Shown here: piece after piece, positions 52,361-61,133 of the stretch
Layout of the letters: every line of letters starts with the position of its first letter
Position numbering within the stretch: the stretch's first letter is position 1
Notes under the pieces: generated by a model
What the model saw: the letters and a program-made list of their open reading frames with translations, nothing else
Databases searched by the model: none
What the model was told of the DNA's origin: nothing
Assembly: GCA_017480245.1 (NCBI GenBank)
Contig: JAFVBA010000004.1
Span: 112,410-176,409 of the forward strand
From: Bacteroidales bacterium
GTDB taxonomy: Bacteria; Bacteroidota; Bacteroidia; Bacteroidales; P3
Direction of reading: 5' to 3'
DNA length: 64,000 bases
Made by a program: the position numbers and the translations under genes

Positions 52361-53050
52361 TTAAATTGCCTTTACGGTTTTGGAATAATCTCTTTGCCCG
52401 AAAATCTTGCTTCCGATACGAATCAATGTCGCCCCCTCCTCTATTGCTATATCATAGTCATGAGTCATTCCCATAGAAATCTCTTTAAAGTAGTCTTTGT
52501 CTTCAAAATACTTTTCTTTCAGGAAAGTAAAGATTTCTTTCAATTCTTTAAACTCCTTACAGGTCTGCTGCCTGTCCTCTGTAATACTTCCTATGCCCAT
52601 AACTCCGCAAATCCTTACGTTATTCAACTCTTTATAGTCTTCACTTTCCAAAATATCCATAACTTCCTGTTGCGACAGTCCGAATTTGCTTTCTTCTTTG
52701 GAAATATCCATCTCAAACAAACAATCAACCACTCTGTTATTCTTTAAAGCATGTTTATTTATCTCTTTAAGCAGTTTAAGCGAATCAACCGAATGAATTA
52801 AAGAAACATAAGAAATAATATATTTGATTTTGTTTTCCTGCAAATGCCCTATAAAATGCCAAATAATATCTTTAGGCAAATCTTCGTGCTTTTGTCTCAT
52901 TTCCTGAGCCTTATTTTCGCCGAAAATCCTTTGTCCTACTGAATAAGCCTCCATCAAATCTTCGTTAGGTTTGGTTTTGGAAACTGCAATCAATGTAACA
53001 TTTTCAGGAATGCTGTCTTTTATCTGCTTAATATTCTCTTTAATATTCAT
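52361..53050 (-). CDS. YggS-family pyridoxal phosphate homeostasis protein
   Basis: Cytoplasmic PLP-binding protein of 229 residues (PLPBP/YggS/PROSC family) that keeps free PLP in balance; no catalytic activity is established for the family. The PLP lysine is Lys25 in LIAVSKTKP. Other marks: IFGENKAQEM, WHFIGHLQENKIKYI, HSVDS, and the phosphate-binding SMGMTHDYDIAIEEGATLIRIGSKIFG near the end, cut here as SMGMTHDYD and RIGSKIFG. The last residues (KTVKAI) lie close to palindromic copy H and look like added sequence. Promoter at 53079. Confidence 0.93.
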   Translation of the reverse strand: MNIKENIKQIKDSIPENVTLIAVSKTKPNEDLMEAYSVGQRIFGENKAQEMRQKHEDLPKDIIWHFIGHLQENKIKYIISYVSLIHSVDSLKLLKEINKHALKNNRVVDCLFEMDISKEESKFGLSQQEVMDILESEDYKELNNVRICGVMGIGSITEDRQQTCKEFKELKEIFTFLKEKYFEDKDYFKEISMGMTHDYDIAIEEGATLIRIGSKIFGQRDYSKTVKAI

Positions 53051-53078
53051 TTTCGTAATTTTTTTGCTTTAAAAACTG

Positions 53079-53086
53079 CAAAATTA
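53079..53086 (-). promoter_or_regulatory. promoter -7 element of yggS
   Basis: Minus-strand TAATTTTG followed by CA, 29 bases before the ATG. Confidence 0.65.
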
Positions 53087-53098
53087 CGTCAAATATAT

Positions 53099-53106
53099 TA
53101 TTTTTG
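53099..53106 (+). promoter_or_regulatory. promoter -7 element of the lipoprotein gene
   Basis: TATTTTTG followed by CA, 20 bases before the ATG at 53126; divergent to the yggS promoter. Confidence 0.6.
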
Positions 53107-53125
53107 CAAATTCAAATCAAATATT

Positions 53126-53638
53126 ATGATAAAGAAAAGTGGATTGAAAGTAATTATATTGCTGTTACTGACCGCCTTTTTGTTTTTTTCCTGCTCCTCT
53201 AACAAAGAAGATGAAGCGGAAATAGAAAAGGTTGTACTGACTTTTTATAAAGCTATAAACAAAGAGGATTACAAACAGGTGGAATCGCTTATTAGCAGCA
53301 ATATGAGACAAGATACCAGACGTTTGCGTTATGATATTAAAGAGTTTGTCAAATACAAAAAATTTTATGTAAAAGATATTGAATTAAACTCTCTCAATGC
53401 CGTTGTAAGTGTTGAAACTACCGATATATTCAACAATACCGTTGAGACATATTGGGATTTGATAAAAGTCAATGACTCTTGGAGGATAAACAATTTCAAT
53501 ACCTCCAAAGCGCAATCAATAAACAATATAACTCCTTCCAAAACAGAAGATACCAATAACGCAAACATAACAAAGGATACACTTAGCGATGCGGTAAATA
53601 ATTTATCTACTGAAACTAATACAGAAAAAGAATCGTAA
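53126..53638 (+). CDS. DUF4878-like lipoprotein
   Basis: A 170-residue predicted lipoprotein. Signal peptide with lipobox FFSC near residues 20-23, so it is anchored at Cys23. Residues 30-125 form a small alpha+beta (NTF2-like) domain: VVLTFYKAINKEDYKQVESL, WDLIKVNDSWRINNF, typical of DUF4878. The C-terminal tail is Thr/Asn/Ser-rich and disordered. Function is unknown. The exonuclease/endonuclease-fold gene starts two bases after its stop codon, so they form an operon with nth. Confidence 0.8.
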   Translation: MIKKSGLKVIILLLLTAFLFFSCSSNKEDEAEIEKVVLTFYKAINKEDYKQVESLISSNMRQDTRRLRYDIKEFVKYKKFYVKDIELNSLNAVVSVETTDIFNNTVETYWDLIKVNDSWRINNFNTSKAQSINNITPSKTEDTNNANITKDTLSDAVNNLSTETNTEKES

Positions 53639-53639
53639 A

Positions 53640-54722
53640 ATGCTGATAATTCGAAAAGTACTCTATATAATAAATTTGATATGTGCCTTAGTTTTGGTTC
53701 TTTCCTACACTTCGGCATTTATTCCTCAGGATATATTTTCTTCACTTTCGCTTTTAGGGTATTTATATCCTTTTATGCTTGCAATCAATGTTGTATTTAT
53801 TGTCGTGTGGTTGATAATCAAACCGCGCCATATACTTGTCAGTGCTATAGCGATAGCTATCCGTTTTGACTATATCACACGTTTAATCAATGTATCTTCA
53901 CAAGAACAGGACGGAGAGTTGAAAGTATTGACTTACAATGTACATGATTTCATTCACGGTAAAGATAAAGAAGATTATTTAGGAGAAGCGGCTCTTTGCG
54001 ACTCTATTCTCAACTATATATCTTCACTTAATGCCGATGTTGTTTGTTTGCAGGATTATGATGTGAATATCAAATGGAATAACGGCTTTCACAGTCAAAT
54101 GATTTCTTCGCTCGGATTCAATCATTTCTACTATTATTATCTTAAAAGCGAGAATGTTTCCAACTGCGCCGTATATTCCAAATATCCTATAACCGATGCA
54201 GGCAGTGCATTACCCGAAGACGAGAGAAAACAGTACCTTATATATACTGACATAAAAACTCCAAACCAAACAGTAAGGGTTTATAACATACATTTAAAAT
54301 CTTATATGCTCGGACCTAAAGAAAAAGAAGATTATAAAGAAATATTGAAAGGTAATGTAACGGATTCCGCCTCCAAAAACCTAATATCCAAGATTCTTGA
54401 GGCAAATAAAATCCGTGCAAAGCAAATAAGAGAGATGATTCCTCAAATGGAGCGTCAGCAAAAAGCTATTATAATCTGCGGAGACTTCAACGACCATCCT
54501 TTTTCCAATACTTATAAGAAATTTGCGGCTTCTTTCTGCGACAGTTTCGTCAGTAAAGGCAACGGCATAGGAAGGACATACAACGGAATCTTCCCTGCTT
54601 ACCGTATAGACTATATTTGGTATGACAAATCCAGATTGGAATGCACGGGTTACGAATCTAAGGCTTTGGATTTTTCAGACCACTACCCTGTTGTATCAAC
54701 TTTTAAAATCAAAAGACAATGA
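53640..54722 (+). CDS. endonuclease/exonuclease/phosphatase-family protein with N-terminal membrane helices
   Basis: A 360-residue membrane-anchored metal-dependent phosphohydrolase. Two or three hydrophobic helices (about 5-25, 35-60 and 63-80) precede the EEP fold: LKVLTYNVHDFIHG (about 96-109), VVCLQDYDV with Asp in place of the usual Glu (QE), NIHLKSY, ICGDFNDHPFSNTY and the final FSDHYPVVSTF with the catalytic Asp-His. Substrate is unknown; membrane-tethered members often act on phospholipids or nucleotides. Its last four bases (ATGA) overlap the nth start, so translation is coupled. Start ATG at 53640 gives MLIIRKVLYIINLIC. Confidence 0.87.
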   Translation: MLIIRKVLYIINLICALVLVLSYTSAFIPQDIFSSLSLLGYLYPFMLAINVVFIVVWLIIKPRHILVSAIAIAIRFDYITRLINVSSQEQDGELKVLTYNVHDFIHGKDKEDYLGEAALCDSILNYISSLNADVVCLQDYDVNIKWNNGFHSQMISSLGFNHFYYYYLKSENVSNCAVYSKYPITDAGSALPEDERKQYLIYTDIKTPNQTVRVYNIHLKSYMLGPKEKEDYKEILKGNVTDSASKNLISKILEANKIRAKQIREMIPQMERQQKAIIICGDFNDHPFSNTYKKFAASFCDSFVSKGNGIGRTYNGIFPAYRIDYIWYDKSRLECTGYESKALDFSDHYPVVSTFKIKRQ

Positions 54723-55384
54723 CATTAAAACAAAGATACGCCCAATCAATAGAATTACTCAACCAAATGTTTCCAAATGCAGATACCGAACTTATGCACG
54801 GCGATACATTTCAATTACTTATAGCAGTAATTCTCTCGGCTCAATGTACGGACAAAAGAGTTAATGAAGTAACTCCTGCCCTTTTTGAAAAATTTCCCGA
54901 CTGTCAAGCCATGGCGCAGGCAACACCCGAAGAGGTTTTTCCTTATATCAAAAGTGTTTCCTATCCTAACTCCAAATCCAAATATTTGGTCAATTGTTCC
55001 AAACGTTTATCGGAAGTATATCATGGAGTTGTGCCTTCATCGGTAGAAGAACTGCAAACACTTCAGGGAGTGGGCCGAAAAACGGCCAATGTTATAGCTG
55101 CAATAGTTTTCCATCAAGCCAAAATGCCTGTAGATACCCATGTACATAGAGTTTCAAGGCGTATTGGTTTAACTAATAACGCAAAAACCGTACGGCAAAC
55201 CGAAGACCAATTGATGAAAAACCTTGATGAAAAGGACATTGCACTATTGCATCATCAATTGATACTACTTGGCAGATACATTTGTCAGGCAAGAAAACCT
55301 AAATGTAATGAATGCAAATTAACCTCAGTTTGTAAAAATTTTATATCTTTGCAAAATCAAACGGCTAAGCACAATAAAACATAG
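54719..55384 (+). CDS. nth: endonuclease III
   Basis: Bifunctional DNA glycosylase/AP lyase for oxidised pyrimidines. 221 residues. Helix-hairpin-helix LQGVGRKTANVIAA with catalytic Lys (about 118-131), and VDTHVHRVSRRIGL with catalytic Asp. The [4Fe-4S] site at the C-terminus is CQARKPKCNECKLTSVC, which has the exact C-x6-C-x2-C-x5-C spacing. Start overlaps the preceding gene (ATGA). A promoter for the next small gene lies in its 3' end. Confidence 0.96.
   Translation: MTLKQRYAQSIELLNQMFPNADTELMHGDTFQLLIAVILSAQCTDKRVNEVTPALFEKFPDCQAMAQATPEEVFPYIKSVSYPNSKSKYLVNCSKRLSEVYHGVVPSSVEELQTLQGVGRKTANVIAAIVFHQAKMPVDTHVHRVSRRIGLTNNAKTVRQTEDQLMKNLDEKDIALLHHQLILLGRYICQARKPKCNECKLTSVCKNFISLQNQTAKHNKT
55344..55351 (+). 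promoter_or_regulatory. promoter -7 element inside nth for the 41-residue lipoprotein
   Basis: TATCTTTG followed by CA, within the last codons of nth and 104 bases before the small ORF. Confidence 0.5.
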
Positions 55385-55454
55385 AAATAAGCGTTTTTGG
55401 AATAGAATTTGATAATAAAATACAGAAAAGTAAATAATAAATAACTAAATAGTG

Positions 55455-55580
55455 ATGAAAAAAGTAATTTTAACCTTATTGGTAGCGGCAGTGGTGATAG
55501 TAAGTTTTGCATCCTGCCAGTCAAAAAGATGTGATGCTTACAAGTCTTCACATTATTACACAAGAGAAATCCTAAGATAA
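55455..55580 (+). CDS. 41-residue small lipoprotein
   Basis: ATG at 55455 opens MKKVILTLLVAAVVIVSFAS, a full signal peptide, followed directly by Cys21 (lipobox SFASC), then QSKRCDAYKSSHYYTREILR and TAA. The layout (basic start, hydrophobic core, lipobox Cys at 21) is that of a very small lipoprotein; the mature peptide would have about 20 residues, with a second Cys. Similar tiny 'entericidin-size' lipoproteins are often missed in annotation. Family and role unknown. It stands alone between nth and alaS with its own likely promoter. Confidence 0.7.
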   Translation: MKKVILTLLVAAVVIVSFASCQSKRCDAYKSSHYYTREILR

Positions 55581-55726
55581 CATCTTTGGAATTTTAGTCA
55601 TTAAACGTACTTTTGATTTCAGTCGGTATTGTCTTTACAGACGGTACCTTTTTGTTTGTTACGGTAATTTGTCATCTTATCTTGTAAATTCATTATTATA
55701 AATCATGTTATTACAATTTTTTTTCG

Positions 55727-55734
55727 TAATTTTG
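55727..55734 (+). promoter_or_regulatory. promoter -7 element of alaS
   Basis: TAATTTTG followed by CA, 77 bases before the alaS ATG; leaves a leader of about 70 bases. Confidence 0.65.
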
Positions 55735-55751
55735 CAATCTTAAATCGTAGT

Positions 55752-55771
55752 CTTATCCTGTCAGGGATAAG
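55752..55771 (+). promoter_or_regulatory. hairpin in the alaS leader
   Basis: CTTATCC (55752-55758) pairs with GGATAAG (55765-55771) across a 6-base loop. No T-run follows. A regulatory role is possible but unproven. Confidence 0.3.
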
Positions 55772-55810
55772 TGTTAGTAAATTTTGTTTTGATTATACAA
55801 TAATTAATAT

Positions 55811-58426
55811 ATGAAAACTTCTAATAAAATAAGACAGGCATTCATTGAATACTTTAAAAGCAAAGGACACACCATAGTTCCGTCCTCATCAATGATTGTT
55901 AAAAACGACCCGACCTTACTTTTCACCAATGCGGGTATGAATCAATTTAAAGACATCTTCCTTGGTAACGTTGAAAAGCCGTATAACCGCGCTGCAGACA
56001 CTCAAAAATGCCTTCGCGTGAGCGGTAAGCACAACGATTTGGAAGAAGTGGGACACGATACCTATCATCACACTATGTTTGAGATGCTTGGCAACTGGTC
56101 GTTCGGGGATTATTTCAAAAAAGAGGCTATTCAGTTCGCTTGGGAGTTACTTACCGAGGTTTATAAGATAGATAAGAAAAACCTTTACGTAACATATTTC
56201 GGCGGAGACGAAAAAGAAGGTCTTAAAGCCGATGAAGAAGCCCACGAGTATTGGAAACAATATTGCGAGGAGAGTCATATTCTTCCCGGAAACAAACATG
56301 ACAACTTTTGGGAGATGGGAGAAACAGGTCCTTGCGGAGCTTGCTCTGAGATTCATATAGATTTGCGCAGCGAAGAAGAGAAACAGAAAATCAAAGGGGC
56401 GGATTTGGTTAATAAAGACAATCCTTTGGTTATTGAGATTTGGAATCTTGTCTTTATGGAGTTCAACCGCAAAGCCGACAAGAGCCTTGAACCTTTAAAA
56501 GAAAAGAATATTGATACCGGTATGGGATTTGAAAGACTTTGTATGGTATTGCAAGGCAAGAAATCCAATTATGATACCGATGTATTCCAACCGTTGATTC
56601 AGAAGATTGCAAGTTTGTCAAATAATATCTACGGTAAGGACGAGAAGAAAGACATTGCTATGCGTGTTTGTGCAGACCATTTGCGTGCAGTTGCATTTGC
56701 TATCGCTGACGGGCTTATGCCGTCCAACAATAAGGCAGGTTATGTCATTAGAAGAATACTCCGCCGTGCTGTTAGATACGGTTATACTTTCCTTTCGTTT
56801 AATGAACCGTTTATGTTCTTACTTGTTGATACTCTTGTAGAGCAAATGGGTCATCAATTCCCTGAACTAAAGAAAAATCACGAACTTATTATCAAGGTTA
56901 TCAAAGAAGAAGAGAGTGCGTTTTTGAAAACTCTTGCAGGCGGCATACAAAAATTTGACAAATACATAAAAGATAATCCACAAGGTAAGATTGACGGTGG
57001 TTTTGCCTTTGAATTGTTTGACACCTACGGATTTCCTGTTGATTTAACCTGTCTTATGGCTAAGGAACAGGGACGTGAAGTGGATATGGCGGCATTTGAA
57101 GACAATCTAAAGAAACAAAAAGAACGCAGTAAGAATGCTGCGAGCGTTAAAGCGGGAGATTGGGTTGAGATTATCAAAGATTTCAAGGACGAAAACTTCG
57201 TTGGTTACGATGAGTTGGAATGCACGTGCCGTATAGTACGTTACCGTCAAGTTGAAACTAAAGGACAATCGCTTTATCAAATATTTTTAGACCGTACTCC
57301 TATGTATGCAGAGATGGGAGGACAGATCGGCGATCAAGGAGTTTTGATTTCGGGCGAAGAAAAAGTCGCAGTAATTGATACAAAAAAAGAAAACAATTTA
57401 CCTATTCATATAACTAAGGCATTACCTTCTGATGTTACTGCCGAATTAACAGCAAAGGTCAATGTATCACGCAGGCATAATATAGAGAGAAACCACACAG
57501 CTACCCACTTATTGCATTTTGCGTTAAGAAAGGTGTTAGGTAATCACGTTGAACAGAAAGGTTCTTACGTTGATGACAAACGTCTGCGTTTTGATTTCTC
57601 GCATCACAGCAAACTTACCGATGAAGAAATCCGCAATGCCGAGAAATTGGTTAATCAAATGATACGCGAGAACTTTGATGCCGATGACCATCGCAACGTT
57701 CCTATTCAAGAGGCTAAACAAATGGGAGCAATGGCACTATTTGGGGAGAAATACGGCGACAGTGTGCGTGTTATACGTTTCGGAGAGAGTATTGAACTTT
57801 GCGGAGGCACACATGTAAAGAGTACAGGCACAATAGGAATGTTTAAAATCATAAACGAGAGTGCCGTTGCAGCAGGAATACGCCGTATTGAAGCAGTTAC
57901 GGGCGAGGAGTTTGAGAATTATATGTACAAATTGCAGGACATAATGCAGCAATTACGCTCTTTCTTTGAGTCATCGCCTGACTTAGTCAAATCCATTCAA
58001 AAGACGGTGGAAGAAAACGCCAACTTGAAAAAGCAAGTTGATGATTTCAAACAGCAAGCAGCAGGAGATCTTTATCAAACTGTCAAAGAAAAAGCAGAAA
58101 ATATAAACGGAATAAGTTATTTTGAAGCCTGCCTGCCTGTAGATGCCGACACGATGAAAGATATTGCCTATCGGTTCCGCGGAGAATACAACGAGTTTTG
58201 TTTTGCAGGAGCAAACATCGTGGGAGATAAGGTAATGCTGACTGTAATGTTAAGCGACAGTATGGTAGAAAAAGGATTGGATGCAGGCAAAATAGTCCGC
58301 GAAGCAGCCAAATTCGTCAAAGGCGGCGGAGGCGGCCAAAAGTTCTACGCAACTGCAGGAGGCAAAGACAAAGACGGCATATCCAACGCCCTGAACTACA
58401 TCAAAGAACAAGTAAAGAGCGTATAG
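55811..58426 (+). CDS. alaS: alanyl-tRNA synthetase
   Basis: Class II synthetase of 871 residues, the usual length. N-terminal motif 1 region HTIVPSSSMIVKNDPTLLFTNAGMNQFKD cut here as PTLLFTNAGM (about 30-40), motif 2 as KCLRVSGKHNDLE, and motif 3 with GMGFERLCM. The editing domain has HNIERNHTATHLLHFAL (HxxxH) and the CGGTHVKSTG zinc/editing site. The C-terminal coiled segment and DHHA1-like part contain KGGGGGQKFYATAGGKD. Together they are diagnostic. The acetyltransferase gene begins two bases after its stop. Confidence 0.98.
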   Translation: MKTSNKIRQAFIEYFKSKGHTIVPSSSMIVKNDPTLLFTNAGMNQFKDIFLGNVEKPYNRAADTQKCLRVSGKHNDLEEVGHDTYHHTMFEMLGNWSFGDYFKKEAIQFAWELLTEVYKIDKKNLYVTYFGGDEKEGLKADEEAHEYWKQYCEESHILPGNKHDNFWEMGETGPCGACSEIHIDLRSEEEKQKIKGADLVNKDNPLVIEIWNLVFMEFNRKADKSLEPLKEKNIDTGMGFERLCMVLQGKKSNYDTDVFQPLIQKIASLSNNIYGKDEKKDIAMRVCADHLRAVAFAIADGLMPSNNKAGYVIRRILRRAVRYGYTFLSFNEPFMFLLVDTLVEQMGHQFPELKKNHELIIKVIKEEESAFLKTLAGGIQKFDKYIKDNPQGKIDGGFAFELFDTYGFPVDLTCLMAKEQGREVDMAAFEDNLKKQKERSKNAASVKAGDWVEIIKDFKDENFVGYDELECTCRIVRYRQVETKGQSLYQIFLDRTPMYAEMGGQIGDQGVLISGEEKVAVIDTKKENNLPIHITKALPSDVTAELTAKVNVSRRHNIERNHTATHLLHFALRKVLGNHVEQKGSYVDDKRLRFDFSHHSKLTDEEIRNAEKLVNQMIRENFDADDHRNVPIQEAKQMGAMALFGEKYGDSVRVIRFGESIELCGGTHVKSTGTIGMFKIINESAVAAGIRRIEAVTGEEFENYMYKLQDIMQQLRSFFESSPDLVKSIQKTVEENANLKKQVDDFKQQAAGDLYQTVKEKAENINGISYFEACLPVDADTMKDIAYRFRGEYNEFCFAGANIVGDKVMLTVMLSDSMVEKGLDAGKIVREAAKFVKGGGGGQKFYATAGGKDKDGISNALNYIKEQVKSV

Positions 58427-58427
58427 C

Positions 58428-58994
58428 ATGACGGAACTTGAGAAAATAAATGCAGGATTACCGGGTTGCTTTGACGATGAAGAGATGGTAAAATTAAAAG
58501 AGCAGGCTATGATAAATTGTAATATATACAATAACATAGCCGAATCGGATTACCAAGCGCAGTATGACCATTTGAAAAAGATGCTCGGCAGTGTAGGAGA
58601 AAAAGTTTGGATTGCCAAGACATTCAATTGCGACAGAGGAAAGAATATTTTTATAGGTGATAATTTTATCGGCAACTTTAATATTACAATATTGGATATC
58701 CGAGAGGTGCATATCGGCAATAATGTAATGATTGGCCCTAATACATTGATAACAACAGTAGGCCATCCTATAACTCCGAAAGGCAGAAGAGAGCATATAT
58801 CACTTGCAAGTCCCGTATATATAGGTAATGATGTGTGGATAGGTGGTAATTGTACGATATTGCCGGGTGTGAAAATAGGTAATAATGTTGTAGTTGCAGC
58901 AGGCGCAGTTGTTACTAAAGATGTTCCCGATAATTCTCTTGTCGGCGGTGTTCCCGCAAAAATTATCCGACAAATAGAAAATGATATAAAATAA
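58428..58994 (+). CDS. sugar O-acetyltransferase (maltose acetyltransferase type)
   Basis: A 188-residue left-handed beta-helix acetyltransferase. N-terminal Mac domain (about 1-55), then hexapeptide repeats (IGDNFIGNFNITI, IGNNVMIGPNTLI, IGNDVWIGGNCTIL, IGNNVVVAAGAVVT) with catalytic His in TTVGHPITP and the closing VVTKDVPDNSLVGGVPAKII. This is the LacA/Maa group, which acetylates free sugars or galactosides. Natural substrate unknown. It starts two bases after alaS and may ride on its transcript. Confidence 0.92.
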   Translation: MTELEKINAGLPGCFDDEEMVKLKEQAMINCNIYNNIAESDYQAQYDHLKKMLGSVGEKVWIAKTFNCDRGKNIFIGDNFIGNFNITILDIREVHIGNNVMIGPNTLITTVGHPITPKGRREHISLASPVYIGNDVWIGGNCTILPGVKIGNNVVVAAGAVVTKDVPDNSLVGGVPAKIIRQIENDIK

Positions 58995-59028
58995 AATTTT
59001 ATTAATAATAGAAAACAGAAAGAAAATT

Positions 59029-61122
59029 ATGCGTTACGCAACAAAGATACGGAAGTTATTTGACGGAAATAGCCAGCAATTTATTATACCGTTATATCAA
59101 AGGACTTATGCATGGAAGATAGATAATTGCAGGAGATTATTCGAAGATTTATTAAAGATACATAGAAATAATCTTCCTAATCATTTCTTCGGATCTATTG
59201 TTACAGTTAATGCTGATGAAATTTCTGATGATTTATTAGTAATAGACGGACAACAGAGAATAACAACTATTTCTCTTTTACTTTTGGCTGTGGTGAATGC
59301 AATCAAGAATAAAGATTTAGTTTGTGAGAAAAATTCTCTTATAGATGAAATTACCGAAACATATCTTATAGCAAAGTATAAAGAAAGTGAGCGAAATATA
59401 AAATTATGTCCCATAGAAAGAGATAAATCAGCCTACGACAAAATTTTTGACAATAAAAACAATGAATTTATAAGTAATTCCGGCATAACTCAAAATTACA
59501 ATTTTTTCTATGATAAAGTTATTCATAGTAATTTAACTGCTGAAGAAATTTTTACTTCAATTGAAAAACTTGTCATTATTGATTTGAGACTGGAAAGAGA
59601 GGATAATCCGCAACTAATATTTGAAAGTCTTAATTCAACAGGAAAGGATTTAACAGAAGCAGATAAAATACGGAACTATTTGTTAATGTCTTTAACAAAA
59701 AAAGAACAAGAGGATTATTATAATAGATACTGGATAAAAATAGAAGAGTGTACAAATGATGAACCAACAATGTTCTTCAGGGATTATTTGACTGTTTATA
59801 CCCGTAAAATATGTAAATTGGACGAATTATATTTTGAGTTTAAATCTTTTTGTGAAAGTAAACCTATCAAAAAAGAGGATTTATTGACGGATTTACTTAA
59901 ATATGCATTGTACTACTCAGAAGTATCTAAAGGAGAAACTAAAAATGAAAAAATAAATAAGAAATTAAAACAACTTGCAAGTATAGGTTCAAATGTGGGA
60001 ATGCCTTTTTATATGTCATTCTTTGATTATGTGAATACAAATTCTATAAGTGTTAATGAAGTATGGAATGTTTTGGATGTTATCGAAAATTTCTGGGCAA
60101 GACGTATTATTTGTAGTTATAATGCAAATGTGATGTCAAAACTTTTCTCCACTTTACATAATGAAATAATTAAGATTATTGACAATCATAACAAAAGAAA
60201 TGTGCCACTTTCAAGTTCTTATTCAGATTTATTGAAATATATTATATTAAAGAAACAAGGCATTGCAACTTTCCCTGTTGATGAAGAAGTTGGAGAATAT
60301 TTCAAAACAAAAAAGATTTATAGAATGAATACTGATTATAAAAACTTTTTGTTTGAAAGATTGGAAAACGGAAATAGTAATGAAGGAGTTATTCCTGTTG
60401 TAGAAAAAATGCAAGAAGGCAAAATAACTATTGAACATATAATGCCACAAACATTAACACAACAATGGAAACAGGATTTAGGTGAAAATTGGCAGGAAAT
60501 TTATAATACTTATCTTGATACTTTTGCTAATTTGACACTTACTGGGTATAATCCAAATTATAGTAACAGACCATTTATCGACAAATTGAACGGATTTACA
60601 GATAAAGACGGACAGCCTGTTGAAGGATTGAAGGAGTCGCATTATACTTTAAATGATTATATAAAAAAATGCAATAAATGGACTTTGGTAGAATTACAAG
60701 AGAGGCAAAGAATTTTATTTAATAAATTTTTGCATCTATGGCCAATGATAGATTCTCAATACACTCCGTTGAGCAAAGATAGTGAAGAAGTTTCTTTGAT
60801 AGAAGAATTTGATTTTACAGGATATTCAATATGTTCATTTTCTTATAGAGAATTGAACTATGAAGTATCATCTTGGAAGGATATGGTTATTCAATTATTG
60901 CAAATTTTATATAGAAGTAATACAGACCAAATGATTTATTTGGCAAGCAAGAATTATTGGTTACATTCTGTACAAAATAATTTCAGAATAAATATCGGGG
61001 ATAGTTGTTACATTGATTTGTCAAATTCGACAAAGACAAAAATATCTATATTACATTATGTCTTTGAGAATTTAAATATACCTGAATCTGATTTAACTTT
61101 TCATTTAATAACAAATAGATAA
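59029..61122 (+). CDS. DUF262 / DUF1524 (GmrSD-like) nuclease-type protein
   Basis: A 697-residue protein of the GmrSD type. N-terminal DUF262 (ParB-like fold): IPLYQRTYAWK (20-30) and VIDGQQRITTISLLLLA (71-87), where DGQQR is the nucleotide-binding/hydrolysis motif. DUF1524 (about 440-580) has the HNH-like EHIMPQT at 469-475 and LANLTLTG-type sequence (NLTLTGYNPNYSNRPF). The last about 110 residues (GYSICSFSYREL to the end) resemble the extra C-terminal domain in many Bacteroidota members. GmrSD enzymes cut modified phage DNA. It leads a two-gene unit with the DUF1016 nuclease, whose start is 11 bases after its stop. Function in defence is inference. Confidence 0.85.
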   Translation: MRYATKIRKLFDGNSQQFIIPLYQRTYAWKIDNCRRLFEDLLKIHRNNLPNHFFGSIVTVNADEISDDLLVIDGQQRITTISLLLLAVVNAIKNKDLVCEKNSLIDEITETYLIAKYKESERNIKLCPIERDKSAYDKIFDNKNNEFISNSGITQNYNFFYDKVIHSNLTAEEIFTSIEKLVIIDLRLEREDNPQLIFESLNSTGKDLTEADKIRNYLLMSLTKKEQEDYYNRYWIKIEECTNDEPTMFFRDYLTVYTRKICKLDELYFEFKSFCESKPIKKEDLLTDLLKYALYYSEVSKGETKNEKINKKLKQLASIGSNVGMPFYMSFFDYVNTNSISVNEVWNVLDVIENFWARRIICSYNANVMSKLFSTLHNEIIKIIDNHNKRNVPLSSSYSDLLKYIILKKQGIATFPVDEEVGEYFKTKKIYRMNTDYKNFLFERLENGNSNEGVIPVVEKMQEGKITIEHIMPQTLTQQWKQDLGENWQEIYNTYLDTFANLTLTGYNPNYSNRPFIDKLNGFTDKDGQPVEGLKESHYTLNDYIKKCNKWTLVELQERQRILFNKFLHLWPMIDSQYTPLSKDSEEVSLIEEFDFTGYSICSFSYRELNYEVSSWKDMVIQLLQILYRSNTDQMIYLASKNYWLHSVQNNFRINIGDSCYIDLSNSTKTKISILHYVFENLNIPESDLTFHLITNR

Positions 61123-61133
61123 TATTTTACATT

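Noticed and set aside
52196-52747. 183-codon plus-strand frame opposite yggS
   Set aside because: It starts in palindromic copy H and runs antisense to a clear YggS gene.
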